A model generated the notes under the pieces. That model worked only from the letters and a program-made list of their open reading frames with translations, searched no databases and was not told the DNA's origin. This document shows, piece by piece, positions 43,824-56,700 of a DNA stretch of 64,000 nt. The translations under genes and the position numbers were made by a program. The DNA is from Motacilla alba alba (taxonomy: Eukaryota > Chordata > Aves > Passeriformes > Motacillidae). The stretch lies in the NCBI RefSeq assembly GCF_015832195.1, contig NC_052020.1:59585888-59649887 (forward strand), written 5' to 3'. Position 1 is the stretch's first letter. Each line of letters begins with the position of its first letter.

Positions 43824-46730
43824 GCTCCTGAGAGGCCACAGAGCCCCAGGAACAGCAAAGGGATGTCACTGGGTTACAGAAGCTTTGAAGCTGAGAGGAG
43901 AATGGGGTGGGAATTGTCCCTTCCTCCTGAGGACTGTACCATTCCTCCTGTACCATTCCCAAGATTAGTGCCCCATTTCCAAACTACATGCAAATCCACA
44001 GGTCTTGGCATTCTTCTTGACTGCTAATCTTAAACCCTCAGCCTGACTTGAATCACTGCTGCTCTCTCCAGTGTTTAAATAAATTATTAGAAAACCTCTC
44101 CCAAATGCATAAATCCCATCCTAATGCCCTTTGATGTCAGAGGGAAGGTGCCTGGTAACATAGCTGGTCCTTGGATCAGGTCTCAGAAAAGCAGCTGCAA
44201 AATATGAACCCTCAGGCTCCTAAATTCATCTTTAAATTGGTCTAAACCTTTGTAAATTACTCACAATGGGTCAGGGGAGAGAGAACTGAACAGCTCTGAT
44301 CTGGCTGTGTTCCCCTGTCCCATAAAGTCAGCTTTGGCAGGAGGAAAGCCCACTAAAATTCACCCACAGCAGTGGCAGCTCCCATCCCACAAACCAAACT
44401 GTTTGAGAAGTGAAAAAATCATTGTGATGTTTCTTCACCTTTTTCCAGGGCCCATAACAATTTCCTCCTTATTCTGCTCAGCATTCCCCCTGCAACTCTT
44501 TCCTACCACCTGCCAATTGCCAAGAAATCCCTCCTGCTGTTGTGAGAAACATGAGAGATCCTAGGAAGTATCTCCTCATGGCATGGGAAAGCAAGAGGGG
44601 AGAGGAGCAGGGATGTTTTCTTCTAGCAGGAGATATCATGGGCAACGTGGTCATCTTGGGGGGTACCAGGCTTTAGAGGCTGGGTCTGTCATAGCTTGGG
44701 ATGTGGATAAATCATTCCATCTTCCTCTAGCTCCAGTTGTGCCAACCAGCACAACAACAGGAATTAGAAACTGAATTCCATTTTCCTTTGTTCTTTAAGG
44801 TGGTTCTGAAGTGGCAGGTGCTGTTACCTGGCTCAGCTGAGAAATTGCTCAGCTTTTATCACGATTATCTACTTCCCAGCTGGGAGAACAACAGTTCAGC
44901 GGGGAATTACAGAGCTGGAAGGGAGTAAAAATGGGCAGTGATGGCTGAACACCACGTGTTAAGATCTCCCACAGGCAGAAATATGGAAATTTTATCATGT
45001 TTTCCATTATGCAAAGGGCAGAATTCCTGTGCAGTATTGGCATATGCAGAACAGCTGGGGAAGGTGGGGATGGAGTGTACCAAGCTGTCACTTCTGGGGA
45101 AAGCAGCCAAGTGCATTGACACTTCTCACGTAGGCTGACTCCAAACCAAATGGCGTCACAGCAGGATTTCCAAATTACTACCTTGACCACTCCACGTGCT
45201 TCTTCCACAGTCTTAAAATCCACCTATGGAAGTGATCATTCCTTCCTTCTTCCAGGATAATTAATTTCTGCCCTAAAGCACCACTTTCCAGTTCACATTT
45301 CTCTGATCTCTGTGAGGACTTTAACGAGGCTGAGAAACCTCAAGCCTCACACTGCCTTCATCCAGGTGTTGTTCAACTGCTTGTGAATCCTCTCTCAGGT
45401 CTTGGTGGGGCATCTCCACCAGAGCTTTGCAGAGCCCAAGCCCAAGCAAATTACAGGGATGAAGGGCATCCAAGGGCCTGCTTAAACTGCTGCTGAAATG
45501 TGGCCACACATAATCAGCCATTTAAAGTCCAGCTCCAGAAGAAATTGCAGGCAGGAGTGGTGGCACAAGGTGGGCAGAACGTCAGGCTCCGGGTCTCTGT
45601 TGAATTAGGTGTCAGAGCAGGCTGGAGCCTAACAGCAGTGTTAGACCACATGTGCTGCTGTTTTCATATCAGCAGGGATTACTTTGCTTAAAACCATTTA
45701 TTTGATACTGACTAATGGAGGAAGGCTCAGAGGAGCAGGGAAATGAAAGGGGTAATCAGATATTCCAGAGCTCGGAGCACACATGCAAAATGTTCAAAGC
45801 CAACACGGTGCAGGTGCATATTCCCAAATGTGGGCTGGGTTGGCAAATGACTTGGTTTTCTGTAGGAGCTACTGTGTCTGCAAAGGACTTCCCAGGCTCC
45901 AGCTGCCATCTCGTGGTCATACAAGACATCTGCCTAATTGTTTTCCTCCGATTACCACCATCCACGGCTCAAGAAGTACTTTTCCAAGATTGGTAACGTC
46001 AAAAATTTCTGGGAAATGTTTTCCCCAGGAAAGCCCTGGTCGGAAGTATTATATTCCCAAATTGCAGTGGGTTTGACCTTTTCACCACACATTAAAGAGG
46101 ATACTTTATTTTCCACTGTGTGGAAAATAGTCATGTTTGGGAAAGGGGGACTTTAGGATGTTTGACATCTCTCCTCATCCTTGAAATCTCCAGGGAATTT
46201 CAAGCAGTGATCAGCAACACTCTCAGGTTTGAATTTTGCTGCTGTCTTCCCTGCTTCCTGATGGATCCCCTCTTGCCCACGCCCCCAGGCAGGGGGGCTC
46301 TGGAGGGATTTAGGATCTGCAAAGCCAGTGGGCAGCCACAGCAGCCCCTCTGAGCTGGACTCGCTGTTTGTTGGCTCTTTCCTCTGAGCACTTGCTCCAG
46401 CCCTGCTCCAGCAGCAGATCCCAGAGCCATCTGCAACCCCAGGAAAACCAGAGGAGCTTTGAAGAAGATCAGAGGTGCATCTGCATGGAACAGCTTGCAG
46501 TGTGGAGAGTCCCAGGTGACGTCCTGGCTTTGGGGAAGATGATAGGAGCTTGGCTGTGTTTGCAGCAGGACAAAGATTTATTTTTTTTTCCAGCCTTGTT
46601 CAGTGTGACTCAGAGTGTCAGCAGGACCTACAGCTGCTCTGGGCATAAAGCAAGGCATGTTCCAAAAGCTGCTCTGGTCCAGAAATTACCTAGTGTGAGT
46701 AAACACCATGTGGTACTCTGCTCTCTTGCC
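43824..46730. other. Intergenic stretch, no gene seen
   Basis: All reading frames here are under 130 codons and lack domain features. A T-run followed by CCAG lies just upstream of 46,594, but no matching donor and open exon could be established. Confidence 0.45.
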
Positions 46731-46732
46731 GT

Positions 46733-46948
46733 GGATTCACAGAATAGCTTGGATTGCAAGGAACCTTTAAAATCCATCCCATTCCACCCCCTGCCATGGC
46801 CGGGACACCTTCCACCATCCCAGGTTGCTCCAAGCCCTGTCCAACCTGGCCTGGAACACTTCCAGGGATCCAGGAGCAGCCACAGCTTCTCTGGGCAATC
46901 TGTGCCAAGGCCTCACCACCCTCAGAGCCAAGAATTCCTTCTCAAAAG
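46733..46948 (-). mobile_element. CR1 3' fragment
   Basis: Starts GATTCACAGAATAGCTTGGA and continues through GGGACACCTTCCACCATCCC to GCCAAGAATTCCTTC, the CR1 3' end in reverse complement. Confidence 0.8.
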
Positions 46949-47254
46949 GCAAGCCAGGATCATGTCCTGGCAGGACCCCTGGACCAGCTGTTGTTACAAA
47001 ATGTTCATGGCTTGTTGTGCAAGGTCAGGTCCTCAGATCAGGAAAGGCCACTTTCTTTTTATACAGTGCTCTTGTTTACAGTAGATTTTGGGTTCAAACC
47101 TTCACAGCATATGATAACAATAAAATCCAAACATTTCCCCCGTAAAACTGGGATCTGAAAACAGTGAAATTAATGGGACCTACTGGTTGAAATGGGGAAA
47201 TAAATGTGTAAGGAGAGAAGAGGTCACTTAAACTGACTTCTAATGCCCCAGGGA

Positions 47255-47496
47255 GCTGGACTGGGTTAGATGTCTTCAGAACTGGGTCAAATTTCTTCAC
47301 ACAGAGGGTGGTTGGGCACTGAACAGGCTCCCCAGGGAAGTGGTCACAGCCCCAAGGCTGCCAGAACTCCAGGAGCATTTGGACAACACTCTCAGGCACA
47401 TGACGTGGCACTTGGGTGTCCTGTGCAGGGCCAGGAGTTGGACTCAATGATCCTTGAGTGTCCCTTCCAAGTCAGGACATTCTGTGATTCTAGGAA
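47255..47496 (+). mobile_element. CR1 3' fragment, different subfamily
   Basis: TTTCTTCACACAGAGGGTGG, then AGGAGTTGGACTCAATGATC and ending ATTCTGTGATTCT; the CR1 subtype with GGACTCAATGATCCTTG near its end. Confidence 0.8.
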
Positions 47497-47593
47497 ATTT
47501 CACTGTCCAGCTCATGGGGGCTGGAACAGGGCAGATAATGAGGTATTTTTGTTGACTTTATTTAGGTATTTTGTGTATAATCAAAACATACAC

Positions 47594-47645
47594 CAAAAAA
47601 AAAAAAAAAAAAAAAAAAGAAAGAAAGAAAAAAAGAAAAAAAGCC
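47594..47645. repeat. A-rich microsatellite
   Basis: A run of about 25 A followed by imperfect GAAA/AAAG units. Useful as a length-variable site only. Confidence 0.85.
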
Positions 47646-48205
47646 AGAGACTTGGTCCCATCAAAATTCACATCAGGTGCACCAGATATTCTGGGGTGAG
47701 CCCTGATCATTGCTTCTCACAGGCTTCATCAGCTGCTTTGTTTGTGCAGGAGTGGTGCAAAGTTCCTGTAATCTCCTTTGCATCTCACTGGCCAACCAGT
47801 TCCTTCTTATCTCTTCTTATCCTTCTTACCTGCTTCCCAAGCAGATGAAATCATATTTCATGTGCTTTACTCAACTCAGAGATAAGAATCACCAGTAAGA
47901 AAGGAGGTCAGATGTCAGGTAAGCAAGGTTTGCTGCAGGAATGGCTGAAAAAACCCTCATGACAACACCAGTGAATTTGGCTTCAGGAAAATACCTGCAG
48001 GGGTGAGCTTCAAAACACAAAATATCAGCAAAGAGATTTTGCAGGGCATTTTTGCCCTTTGGGTTTTTTGTTCTGCCATTGGTCTTGACCATGATACCTC
48101 ATCCTCTCCTGGTGATTTCCAGCCACTACAAGAGCTCCAACAATTTCTGAGCTACCCTCCTGCAGAGCTGAGGGGCTGGTGAGCTGTGAGGAACCTCTTG
48201 GAAAA

Positions 48206-48735
48206 CAGAATCATGGACTCATTGGGGTTGGAAAAGTCCTCTAACATGATGGAGTTCAACCATTCCCCCAGCACTGCCAAGGCCACCATTGACTCATGTC
48301 CCCAAGTGCCACATCCATACAACTTTTAAATCCCACCAGGGATGGGGACTCCACCACTGCCCTGCACATCCCCTTCCAATGCCTGACCACCCTTTCCATG
48401 AGGAAATTTTCTCTAAAACCCAATCTAAACCTCCCCTGGTGCAATTTGGGGTCATTTCCTCTCCTCCTGTCCCTGTTTCCTGGGAGCAGAGCCCGATCCC
48501 CCTGGCTGTCCCCTCTTGTCAGGAGCTGTGCAGAGCCACAAGGTCCCCCCTGAGCCTCCTTTTCTCCAGGCCGAGCCCCTTCCCAGCTCCCTCAGCCTCT
48601 CCTGGGGCTCCAGACCCTTTCCCAGCTCCATTCCTTTCTCCAGACACACTCCAGCTCCTCAATGTCTCATCATGAGGGACCCAAAACTGCCCCCAGGGCT
48701 GGAGGTGCCTCAGCAGTGCCAGCACAGTGGGAATA
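48206..48735 (-). mobile_element. CR1 3' fragment (about 530 bp)
   Basis: Begins ACAGAATCATGGACTCATTG and passes through CATTCCCCCAGCACTGCCAA and GAGCAGAGCCCGATCCCCCT, the CR1 3' end in reverse complement. The stretch 47,650-48,205 shows nothing recognisable. Confidence 0.85.
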
Positions 48736-51325
48736 TGTGGGTGCAGTTCTCATGTTTGGCTTTGTGCATCTTGACTTTGGAGCTTAAACAGGTGGCAGAG
48801 GGAAAATCTGCCTTTTTCCATTCTCTGTCTGGACTTGGTGTGAAGGTTTAACCAAGCTCAACTCTCTTGCAGAGCTCTCCAGGTCAATGCCAAGGCTGAG
48901 CATTGCTGGGAACCTCTGCCCATTTCCCAGCAGGGTTGTGCAAAGACACTGATGTTCTCCAGAACCAGTGGTGAGGAATCTCCTCCTTTCTCTGGGCAAA
49001 ATAGACTTTCCTGAGATACAACCCAAGGTTTTGTTGTATAACCACGGGAGAGTGAGCTGTGTGATGGGGCTGTATGAATGAAATTCCAGCCTGGAAAAGC
49101 TCAGGCTGCACATTCCCCACGCTGCTTTAGGAGTTCCCTACACCATGATCCCAGTGCTGGCTCCTGCCACAGCCAATTTACTGCACCAGCCCCTGGTATG
49201 CAATTCCCTTCCTTTCCAAAGAGGTTTTTACAGCAAGCTTCATCTTGCCAGGTGCCACACACTCCCAGTTCCCATGAATTTCAGAGGCAGCTCTTGGCAG
49301 CCTGCAGGGCTTGGCTCATGCTGGATGAAGGAATGTTTCAGCATCTCTGGCACATGGATTAACGGGCTCTGTGCTGCCAAAGCTGACTCCTCACACCTTT
49401 GATTAAAGCAGTCTCAGTCTGATTAGTGTTGCCTAATAAAATAATTTCTATCTGTGGTCATTGACCTTCAAGAAATTCCAATTCTTGCATTGAAATACGT
49501 CCACATGCCCTTTGCAGAGCAAGGATTCAGGTGCAATTCCAATTCCTCAGGACTACAATGGATTTACATTTTCAATGTATTTTATATTCAGTGTATTTTA
49601 TTTTACATTTTCAATGTATTTTATGCTGTACATGATGTCTTTAGGATGGATTGCTTTAGGAAAAAACCTCCACAAAAAGAAGGGTTCTAATTGCTTGTAT
49701 ATTTATTTTCTTTCACTAAAGACTCAGACTCCTGCAGAGACAAAAGGCACATCTAAAAAGCTCAGATTTGTATGTGACACCCAGAAAAGTGACCATTTTT
49801 TCTAATTAGCCCTACTTCTACAATTTCTGTATGGGTTTCTAAAGGCTGTAATATTTCCTGTTTCATTGAAGCTTCATGGCATGAAAAAAATCAGCATTTT
49901 ACCAACAGTGATGCAGGACTATCTTTCCATGAGCAGTTCTTTCTGCCAAAGGGCAGATGTGGAAATGAAAATGTGGAGATTGGATGGGAAAAAAAGCAGT
50001 GTCTCATCATCAGAAGAGAAGTTTGAAAAGCCTGCTTTTAATGACTCTTGTAAGGAGCCACAGGGGATAGGAAGTTTAAATCTCTGATCCCTCCATCACA
50101 TCCTTTTGGACAATGTTGGATGTGCAGTGGCTGCAGATGGGTTCCAAATGCTTGGGGATGGTCTTGCTGCAGAAAAACTAGCAAACTCCAATACAAAAAA
50201 AAAGAAAAAAAAGAAATTAAATAAAACAAAAATAAAACAAACTCCTATGGCAGTCATTTAAACAGTTGGCAGCTTTTTATCAATCACTATTTATCTACAA
50301 TGGAAGTGCAGCCAGCTCAGCTGTACTGACACGTCTGAGCTTGCTTCTCATGGGGCATGGACACAATTCCAACCAAAACCAACCAAACCTCCAGCCTGAG
50401 CTGGTTGGAAGGTCTGTGCATGCATCTCCTGCCTCCCCAGCATTATTTCTCTCCTCCTGCTGAGAGGGGATAGGACCAGGCAGGAGCAGGGCTGCAGGAG
50501 ACACGAGCCCTTTCCCTCAGCTCTTTCTTGCAGTGGTGTTTTCACCACGGTGACTTTTCCCTAATCCTTCTCTGAGAGGGGCCCTGAAGACAGATGTGAG
50601 AGAGGGAGCCGCTGTTATTTGGCTCGGGGATACCTTCTGATCTGGGTTTACATCCAGACTCTGTCAGAGCCCCATGTGCCCTCCCACAGACCATTGGATC
50701 ATTCAGTGTTTCACTTTGCTCTCTGCCAAGATGTTTAACCACTTCCTTTTTCTTGATTTTTTTCAGTTTCTCCCTGGAGTTTGCACATTTTGGGGAGCAA
50801 ACATGGTTGCACTTCTGTGTTTGGCCAGAGATTCTCTGTCTTGGTTAAGGCCTTTAAATCATACATAATCATATTTATTGAGAGCTATTAAAGCCTTCTG
50901 AACATTCCAGATATGTAATAATTTGAGCAGGTATATCTGGATCACCAGCTATGTTCTTGCCAAAGAAGGGGAAAGAATGATCTGAAATAAATAAACATCA
51001 CCTGTACAAATCAAATTTGACACAAAAAGCTATTTCAGATCTTAAAGAAGAGTTAATCCGGGCTGAAATCAAGCCAGAAGGAAGCTGAATTTCCAAAATT
51101 TACTGCCTTGAGCCATCTTTGTGGTTGTGGTGGGTTGCTGTGGGGTTAAGGAGGAGGGGGCTGTATGGAGATGGTTTGGGTGATTTGTGCTGCTCTGCAG
51201 CATCAAGGGGCTTGTTTTCAGGGTTGCTGTGCTTGCTCTTTACACTTCCCTGTCCTTCTGGTCCCTGGCTCCAAGGATGGTCCCTGCCAGCTCTCAGGAG
51301 AGCCCTCCTTCCTCCAGGACCAGGG
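48736..51325. other. Intergenic stretch, no gene seen
   Basis: Only short frames. ATTTTCAATGTATTTTAT is repeated at about 49,568 and 49,607. Several AT-rich blocks lie near 50,200 and 50,860-50,950. Confidence 0.45.
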
Positions 51326-51332
51326 GCAGGGA

Positions 51333-51510
51333 AGGGCTGGGGGCATGTGGGGCAATCCTTCCTGCAGCAGGGGAGAGGGCTGGGTGCTTGTGGGGCAATC
51401 CTTCCAACCCTACCTGAAGCACTGGAGAGGGCTGGGTGCTTGTGGGGCAATCCTTCCAACCCTTCCTGCAGCAGGGGAGAGGGCTGGGTGCTTGTGGGGC
51501 AATCCTTCCT
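51333..51510. repeat. GC-rich minisatellite
   Basis: Four imperfect copies of a unit around GGGCTGGGTGCTTGTGGGGC followed by AATCCTTCC, at about 51,334, 51,377, 51,429 and 51,481, with intervals of 43-52 bp. It keeps frames open on both strands, so the long reading frames here are not evidence of a gene. Confidence 0.85.
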
Positions 51511-51639
51511 CCACCAGTTTCGTGCCTCCAGGGCACTGGATGGGGGAGGGCTGCAAAGGGCCAGCTCTGACTTTTGCAGTGGGTGTGGAGGGAAACCCAC
51601 AGCAAGCATGGATGAAGGCAAAAGAAAAGGCCCCCATGT

Positions 51640-51812
51640 CACCTCCCATCCCTGGAAGTGTTCCAGGCCAGGTTGGATGGAGCTTGGAGCAGCCTGGGAT
51701 AGTGGAAGGTGTCCCTGCCATGGCAGGAGGTGGAGCTGGATGGTTTTTAGGGTCCCTTCCAGCCCAAACCATTCTGTGGTTCTGTGATTTTGTAATTCTA
51801 GGATTCTGTGAG
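51640..51812 (+). mobile_element. CR1 3' fragment
   Basis: CCCTGGAAGTGTTCCAGGCC, GTGGAAGGTGTCCCTGCCAT, ending with serial TTCTGTGATT and ATTCTAGGATTCTGTGA units, the CR1 tail. Confidence 0.85.
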
Positions 51813-52857
51813 TCTCTCTTCAGGTTGCCTTAGGTATCAGCAGCTGAGTAAAATAAAATAAAGCAAGAGCACACAGAAGCTCCTGGAGAGGCTCCTGCTT
51901 CCCTGACTGAATCAAACCCTCAGAGAAGCTCACTGGTGGATCCACCTCAAGCCAAAGATCTTTCCACTCGAGCTCGATCAGCTGATTCATAACAGGCACA
52001 AGGAGCTTCTCCTGTCTGCTGTGAGCAAAATGTTTCAAACTGAGACAGTGGAGTGGCCCCAGAGGGGATGAGCTTCTTGTCAGAGGATGAGGCCACCCCC
52101 AAAACCAGGAGCAGCAGAGCTGTGGGGAGCATTTTGTTGATGATGAGCAGACACAGAGATGGTTTTTGTTCCCCAGTACATGCATGAGCTGACAAATCCA
52201 CAGGCCACAAAGAGAGGAAAATCTGGATGTGAGGGAAAAGGAGGCAGCATGGCCCCTGGGGAAAGTCACAAGGCAGAGGGATGTTTTCCCTAAGCATAGT
52301 GTTTAGTTTGGATGAAATAAATGAGCTTGAGCAGACCAAGAAAATTAATTGTCAAAGGCCTTTTGCACCTGTGTTTGCCATGAAAAGACCAATAAAGGAG
52401 GAGAGGGATAATGTGTTTTGCAGTTTCCCTTGTGTAACTGACAGAGGGTCCATGGAATAAAGCCCAGATCCCTGCCTTTCCCCAGACAGTCCTTGCAATA
52501 GGCTCTCCCTTTCCTTCTACAGAAAGATTTGGTGAAAGCAAGGCAAAGTAAAGAGTAAAGATGAATAAAAATAGAAATCACTTCTTGATTTCAACTGTCA
52601 TTTCTGATTTGGCTGCTGGGGAAACAGATCCTTTCCCCATCTTATCAGCAGCCCTGAAACCTGACATATTCTTGCTAGCTTTGGCCTCCTTCCTGGTGTA
52701 TTGCTTTTCCAGCATCCACAACAGTACCAAGAGTTACAACAGTTGCAAAATGTGGATTCTTGGCTGGCTTTGCCTGGGCCTTAAAAAAAGGGAGAGAAGG
52801 GAAGCATATGGAATTGATGGAGAATTAAAAAAAAAAAAGCAGAAGACTTGTAGCAAT
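51813..52857. other. Intergenic stretch, no gene seen
   Basis: No coding evidence. The minus-strand frame at 51,820-52,269 lacks any recognisable domain. Confidence 0.45.
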
Positions 52858-53271
52858 TCCAGAATTTGAGAATGGTGGGGCTTAGAAGAGACCTTAAAGC
52901 CCATCGTGTTCCAACCCCCCACCATGGGCAGGGACACCTTCCACTAGCCCAGGTGGCTCTAATCCCCATCCAGCCTGGCCTTGGACACTTCCAGAGGCAG
53001 CCACAGCTGCTCTGGGCACCCTGTGCCAGGGCCTGCCCACCCTCACAGCCAGGAATTCCTTCCCAGTCTCCCATCCATCCCTGCCCTCTGGCAGTGGGAA
53101 GCCATTCCCTGTGTCTTGTCCCTCCATCCCTTGTCCCCAGTCCCTCTCCATGTCTCCTGGAATCCCTTGAGGCACTGGAAGAGGCTCTAAGATCTCGCTG
53201 GAAATTTCTCTTCACCAGGCTGATCAATCCCAGCTCTCCCAGCCTTTCCTTTGTGGGAGAGGTGCTCCATC
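52858..53271 (-). mobile_element. CR1 fragment, 3' part, split by an LTR
   Basis: TCCAACCCCCCACCATGGGC through GGAATTCCTTCCCAGTC to GAGAGGTGCTCCATC. The element resumes beyond the LTR at 53,706. Confidence 0.85.
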
Positions 53272-53705
53272 CTATTGTATTTGGGTTGTCCCCAGACGTA
53301 GGAAGGAATGATGAATCTGACTCCATGTTCTTAGAAGGCTAATTTATTATTTTATACTATATTTTATTATATTACTATATTATATTAAAGAATACTATAC
53401 TAAACTATACTAAAGAATACAAAAAGGATACAGACAGAAGGTTGAAAAGATAATAATGAAACTCGTGACTCTTTCCAGAGCCCCGACACAGCTGGCACTG
53501 ATTGGCCAAAGAGTCAAAACAATTCACAGAAAACCAATGGAACAATCACCTGTGGGTGAACAATCTCCAAACACATTCCACATGTGAGCACAACACAGGA
53601 GAAGCAAATGAGATAAGAATTGTTTTCCTTTTTCTCTGAGGCTTCTCAGCTTCCCAGGAGAAAAATCCCGGGCGAAGGAATTTTTCAGAGAATGTGAATG
53701 TGACA
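53272..53705 (-). mobile_element. Solo LTR of an endogenous retrovirus-like element
   Basis: On the minus strand it starts TGTCACATTC, contains CTGGGAAGCTGAGAAGCCTC, a CCATTGG box and AATAAATTAGCC (a likely poly(A) signal), and ends near GGGGACAACCC. CCATC occurs on both sides (53,267-53,271 and 53,706-53,710), fitting a 5-bp target duplication. It is about 434 bp with no internal retroviral genes, so a solo LTR. Confidence 0.75.
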
Positions 53706-53795
53706 CCATCTCTTTGGCCCTCCTTGGTGGAGTCACTCCAAGATCTCCGTGTCCTTCCTGTGCTGGGGACCCCAGAGCTGGACACAGCACTGCCC
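53706..53795 (-). mobile_element. CR1 fragment, continuation beyond the LTR
   Basis: TTTGGCCCTCCTTGGTGGAG and CCCAGAGCTGGACACAGCAC continue the CR1 interrupted at 53,271. Confidence 0.75.
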
Positions 53796-56700
53796 ATGAG
53801 GGGGGAAGGGCTCTCCTTGAGCAAGAGAAGTTGTGCCTCTCACTTTGAGCCCTGTTCAGGTCACAGAAAGTGCAGAACCTTTTGCTGGGTGACTCTTACT
53901 GGGCTCTGGCTCAGGCACGAGGCAGTGAAAGGTCAAATCTTCTCTCCACTTTCTTGAAGACCTGAACAGAAACTGATGGACACATAGCCCCTCTGCTCGG
54001 GGTTTTCTCTGCCCACAGAGCTCTACCTGCCCCAAATCCAGCTTGTCTGACTCTGCTTTTCCTCCCCAAGCCACAGCCTGTGACCCTGGCTGCCCACTCA
54101 GGCCAGGAGGGCTGGGAAAACACAGTGTAATTTTGGTTTTATTCTCTCCCCATCCAGAACTGCTGACTTAAAATCAGTGTGAAAAGAGAGCGAGGCACAG
54201 GACACCATGGCCTGATGTCCATTTTTAGTTCTTTCTTATAGAAAAACCACTTCTCTCCCTAAGTAAACTATAAAACAAACTATTTTAAAAGCAATAAACT
54301 GACTAGAAACTTTAAGTTTTGATTCTTTACATTGTCAGTAAAAATAAAAGGTTATAGAGAGAAAAAAAGGTGTTCTAAAGAGTTTGTTTTAATTCCTATT
54401 ACTCCTTTCTTGTAGTTACTGTTAATAAAGTTTTCTTTACACCCTTTTAAAATTTTAAACCTACTTTACCTTTCTCCTAATCCTATCTCACAGCAAGAAG
54501 TGAGTACACTAATAATTAACCAACACTAAACTCACCACACTAATTAGTGCATTAGCTAGAAAATCTAAAAAATTAATAAAATCTCTAATTAACAGATCAA
54601 AACCACTACACCTGGATAAGGATGTTCACTTCACTAAACCTGTCATTGCTGGTGGTGCTCATCAGGCTGATGGCAGTGCTGTCACCAGCTCTGGATGTGG
54701 CACTGTGTCACCAGAACCTCCCTCCTGAAACACAAATCCCAGGTAACCACCCAGGGATAAAAGTCCCGTGGCACAAACACAGCCTGAGATCAGGGTGTGA
54801 GATCAGATGCAGTGAGAGTGACACCAGACACGTGCTCCTCCCTCACCCACCTGAAATTCCACACCTGCTCTGAGCCAATCTGAGAGGGCAGGTGCCTGTT
54901 TCCCTGAGCAAGCAGCTCTCTGGGGAGCAGGGAAATGCTCACGGTTTGCAGATCCACCCTGCTGTACAGACATGATCTAATTGCCCTGCGGGGAGAGGGC
55001 TGCTGTGACCTGGGACTTAAATAAACAACCAGCCTTTCCTTGGAAGCTTTTGGGATACTTTGGGGTATGATTCAACCCACTAAAGAAGGGAAAATACTCT
55101 GAAAGGTTTTGGTTACTGCATTTGTGCCAGCCCAGGGACAGATCCACAGGCCAGAAGCAGGAGGAACTCAGTCCTCTGAGTGGCCACACGTGTCCCCAAC
55201 CCTGGCACTCAGACAGGAGGTGTTGGAAATATTCTTGTATGTCAGTATTAATTATATAAATGAGAAATTCTGGGACTGTACATGGATGGAAGTGAATGCA
55301 AGTTGATGGGAAGCAAAAGGTTTGTTTCATGGTGAGATGATTGTCTGCCTCTGCAAAGAAACAGGGAGGAAATCTCCTCAAGTGGCCTTTTCCACAATCC
55401 AGGTCCTTGGAAGTTTTCCACCACAGTCAGGTTTCCTACCAGAGTCATATTTTCTACACAGGAGGATTTTCCACCTCAGATGTTTGTTCTTTCTTTCTAT
55501 TTTTTTTTTCCTTTTTGATCCCTCTGTACCACATGAGCACAGACTGCCCCAATTCAGCCCGTAGGACCTTGGAAAATGTGAAAGTTAAATAAGTTTAACT
55601 GGAAGGAGCTCACCTCTCTTGACTTCCCTTGCCAGGCTCTTCACTACTTGCTAAAATAGAACTTCCACTATAAATAGAAAGGAGATCTCCTGCCTGCCCC
55701 ACTGTCTGACTGAAGGAGCACTTGGCCTTTAGTCCCTCTCAGTGCAGCTCAATCCACCTTCCAGCTCTGACATAAAAGAGGGGGCCTCCTAACAGGGGAA
55801 GAGGATTAATAAATTGGCACTGGAGGCAGAACAAAGCAGCTGGAATATTCATCAAAGAGCAAGACTGGAGTGTCCTGTAGGAGTTGGAGGCTTTTGATGG
55901 AGGCGTTTCCGTGGAACAAGTGAAATATTTATAGCTGCAATGTGGTCCCAGCCACCACCTGCCGGTCCAGCAGCTCAGGACAGATGACAGCAGGGTGGCT
56001 TTGGCCGCACAACCCCCCCTGCACAGTGGCACACAGGCAGCAAGGTCCCCCTCTAAAGCAGGAGTCACGAGGCCATTCCCCCGGGGCAGTGTGACAGTGT
56101 CAGATGATCCAGGGTCACTCACCTGCTGTCAGGTGACACCTCACAGAGACTGCAACGTCTTCATCTCTGCAGGACCGTGCAGGCTTAAAGGTCTTCTCAA
56201 TCAGGGGTTATTTTTGTCGGTATTTAAGTGATACCTGGCCGTATGTGAGTATTTCCAGGGCTGGTCTCATGCTGGGAGACATTTCCCTCAGTGCCTCCAT
56301 GGAGGATGGGATGATGAGCATTGCTACCATGCTTTCCTAGCACAGAGTGTGCCACGAGGGCTGGGTAATACATTTGACATCTCTTCTGATTCATTGTGCA
56401 TAACAGTCATGGCTGGTTTGAGCCAGAAATACATCCAGGGCATTGGGATTGACAATAATAAACCTTTGGGAAGGGAAAGGATGAACCCCAGAGAGCAGGT
56501 GAATTTTTAACCCTGCTGAAATCAGTGGAAAGTCTCACACCAGGGGCAGCAAAGCCAGGATTTCACACATGGTCACGCTGACAGTGACCTCAAAGTCACT
56601 TTTAGTGCCAAGTGTTCCCAGGGTTCTGCAACTCCAGTACCACTTTGGGGTGTTAGTGTGAGACAAAGCATTCGTGTGTAACCTTCCAGGCCTTGTGACT

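Noticed and set aside
51165..51833. 222-codon + strand frames at 51.1-51.8 kb
   Set aside because: They span a GC-rich minisatellite and a CR1, both of which explain the lack of stops.
54622..54873. Small frame with a hydrophobic N-terminus, considered as a secreted peptide
   Set aside because: No start context, splice signals or homologous copy support it; a chance frame is more likely.
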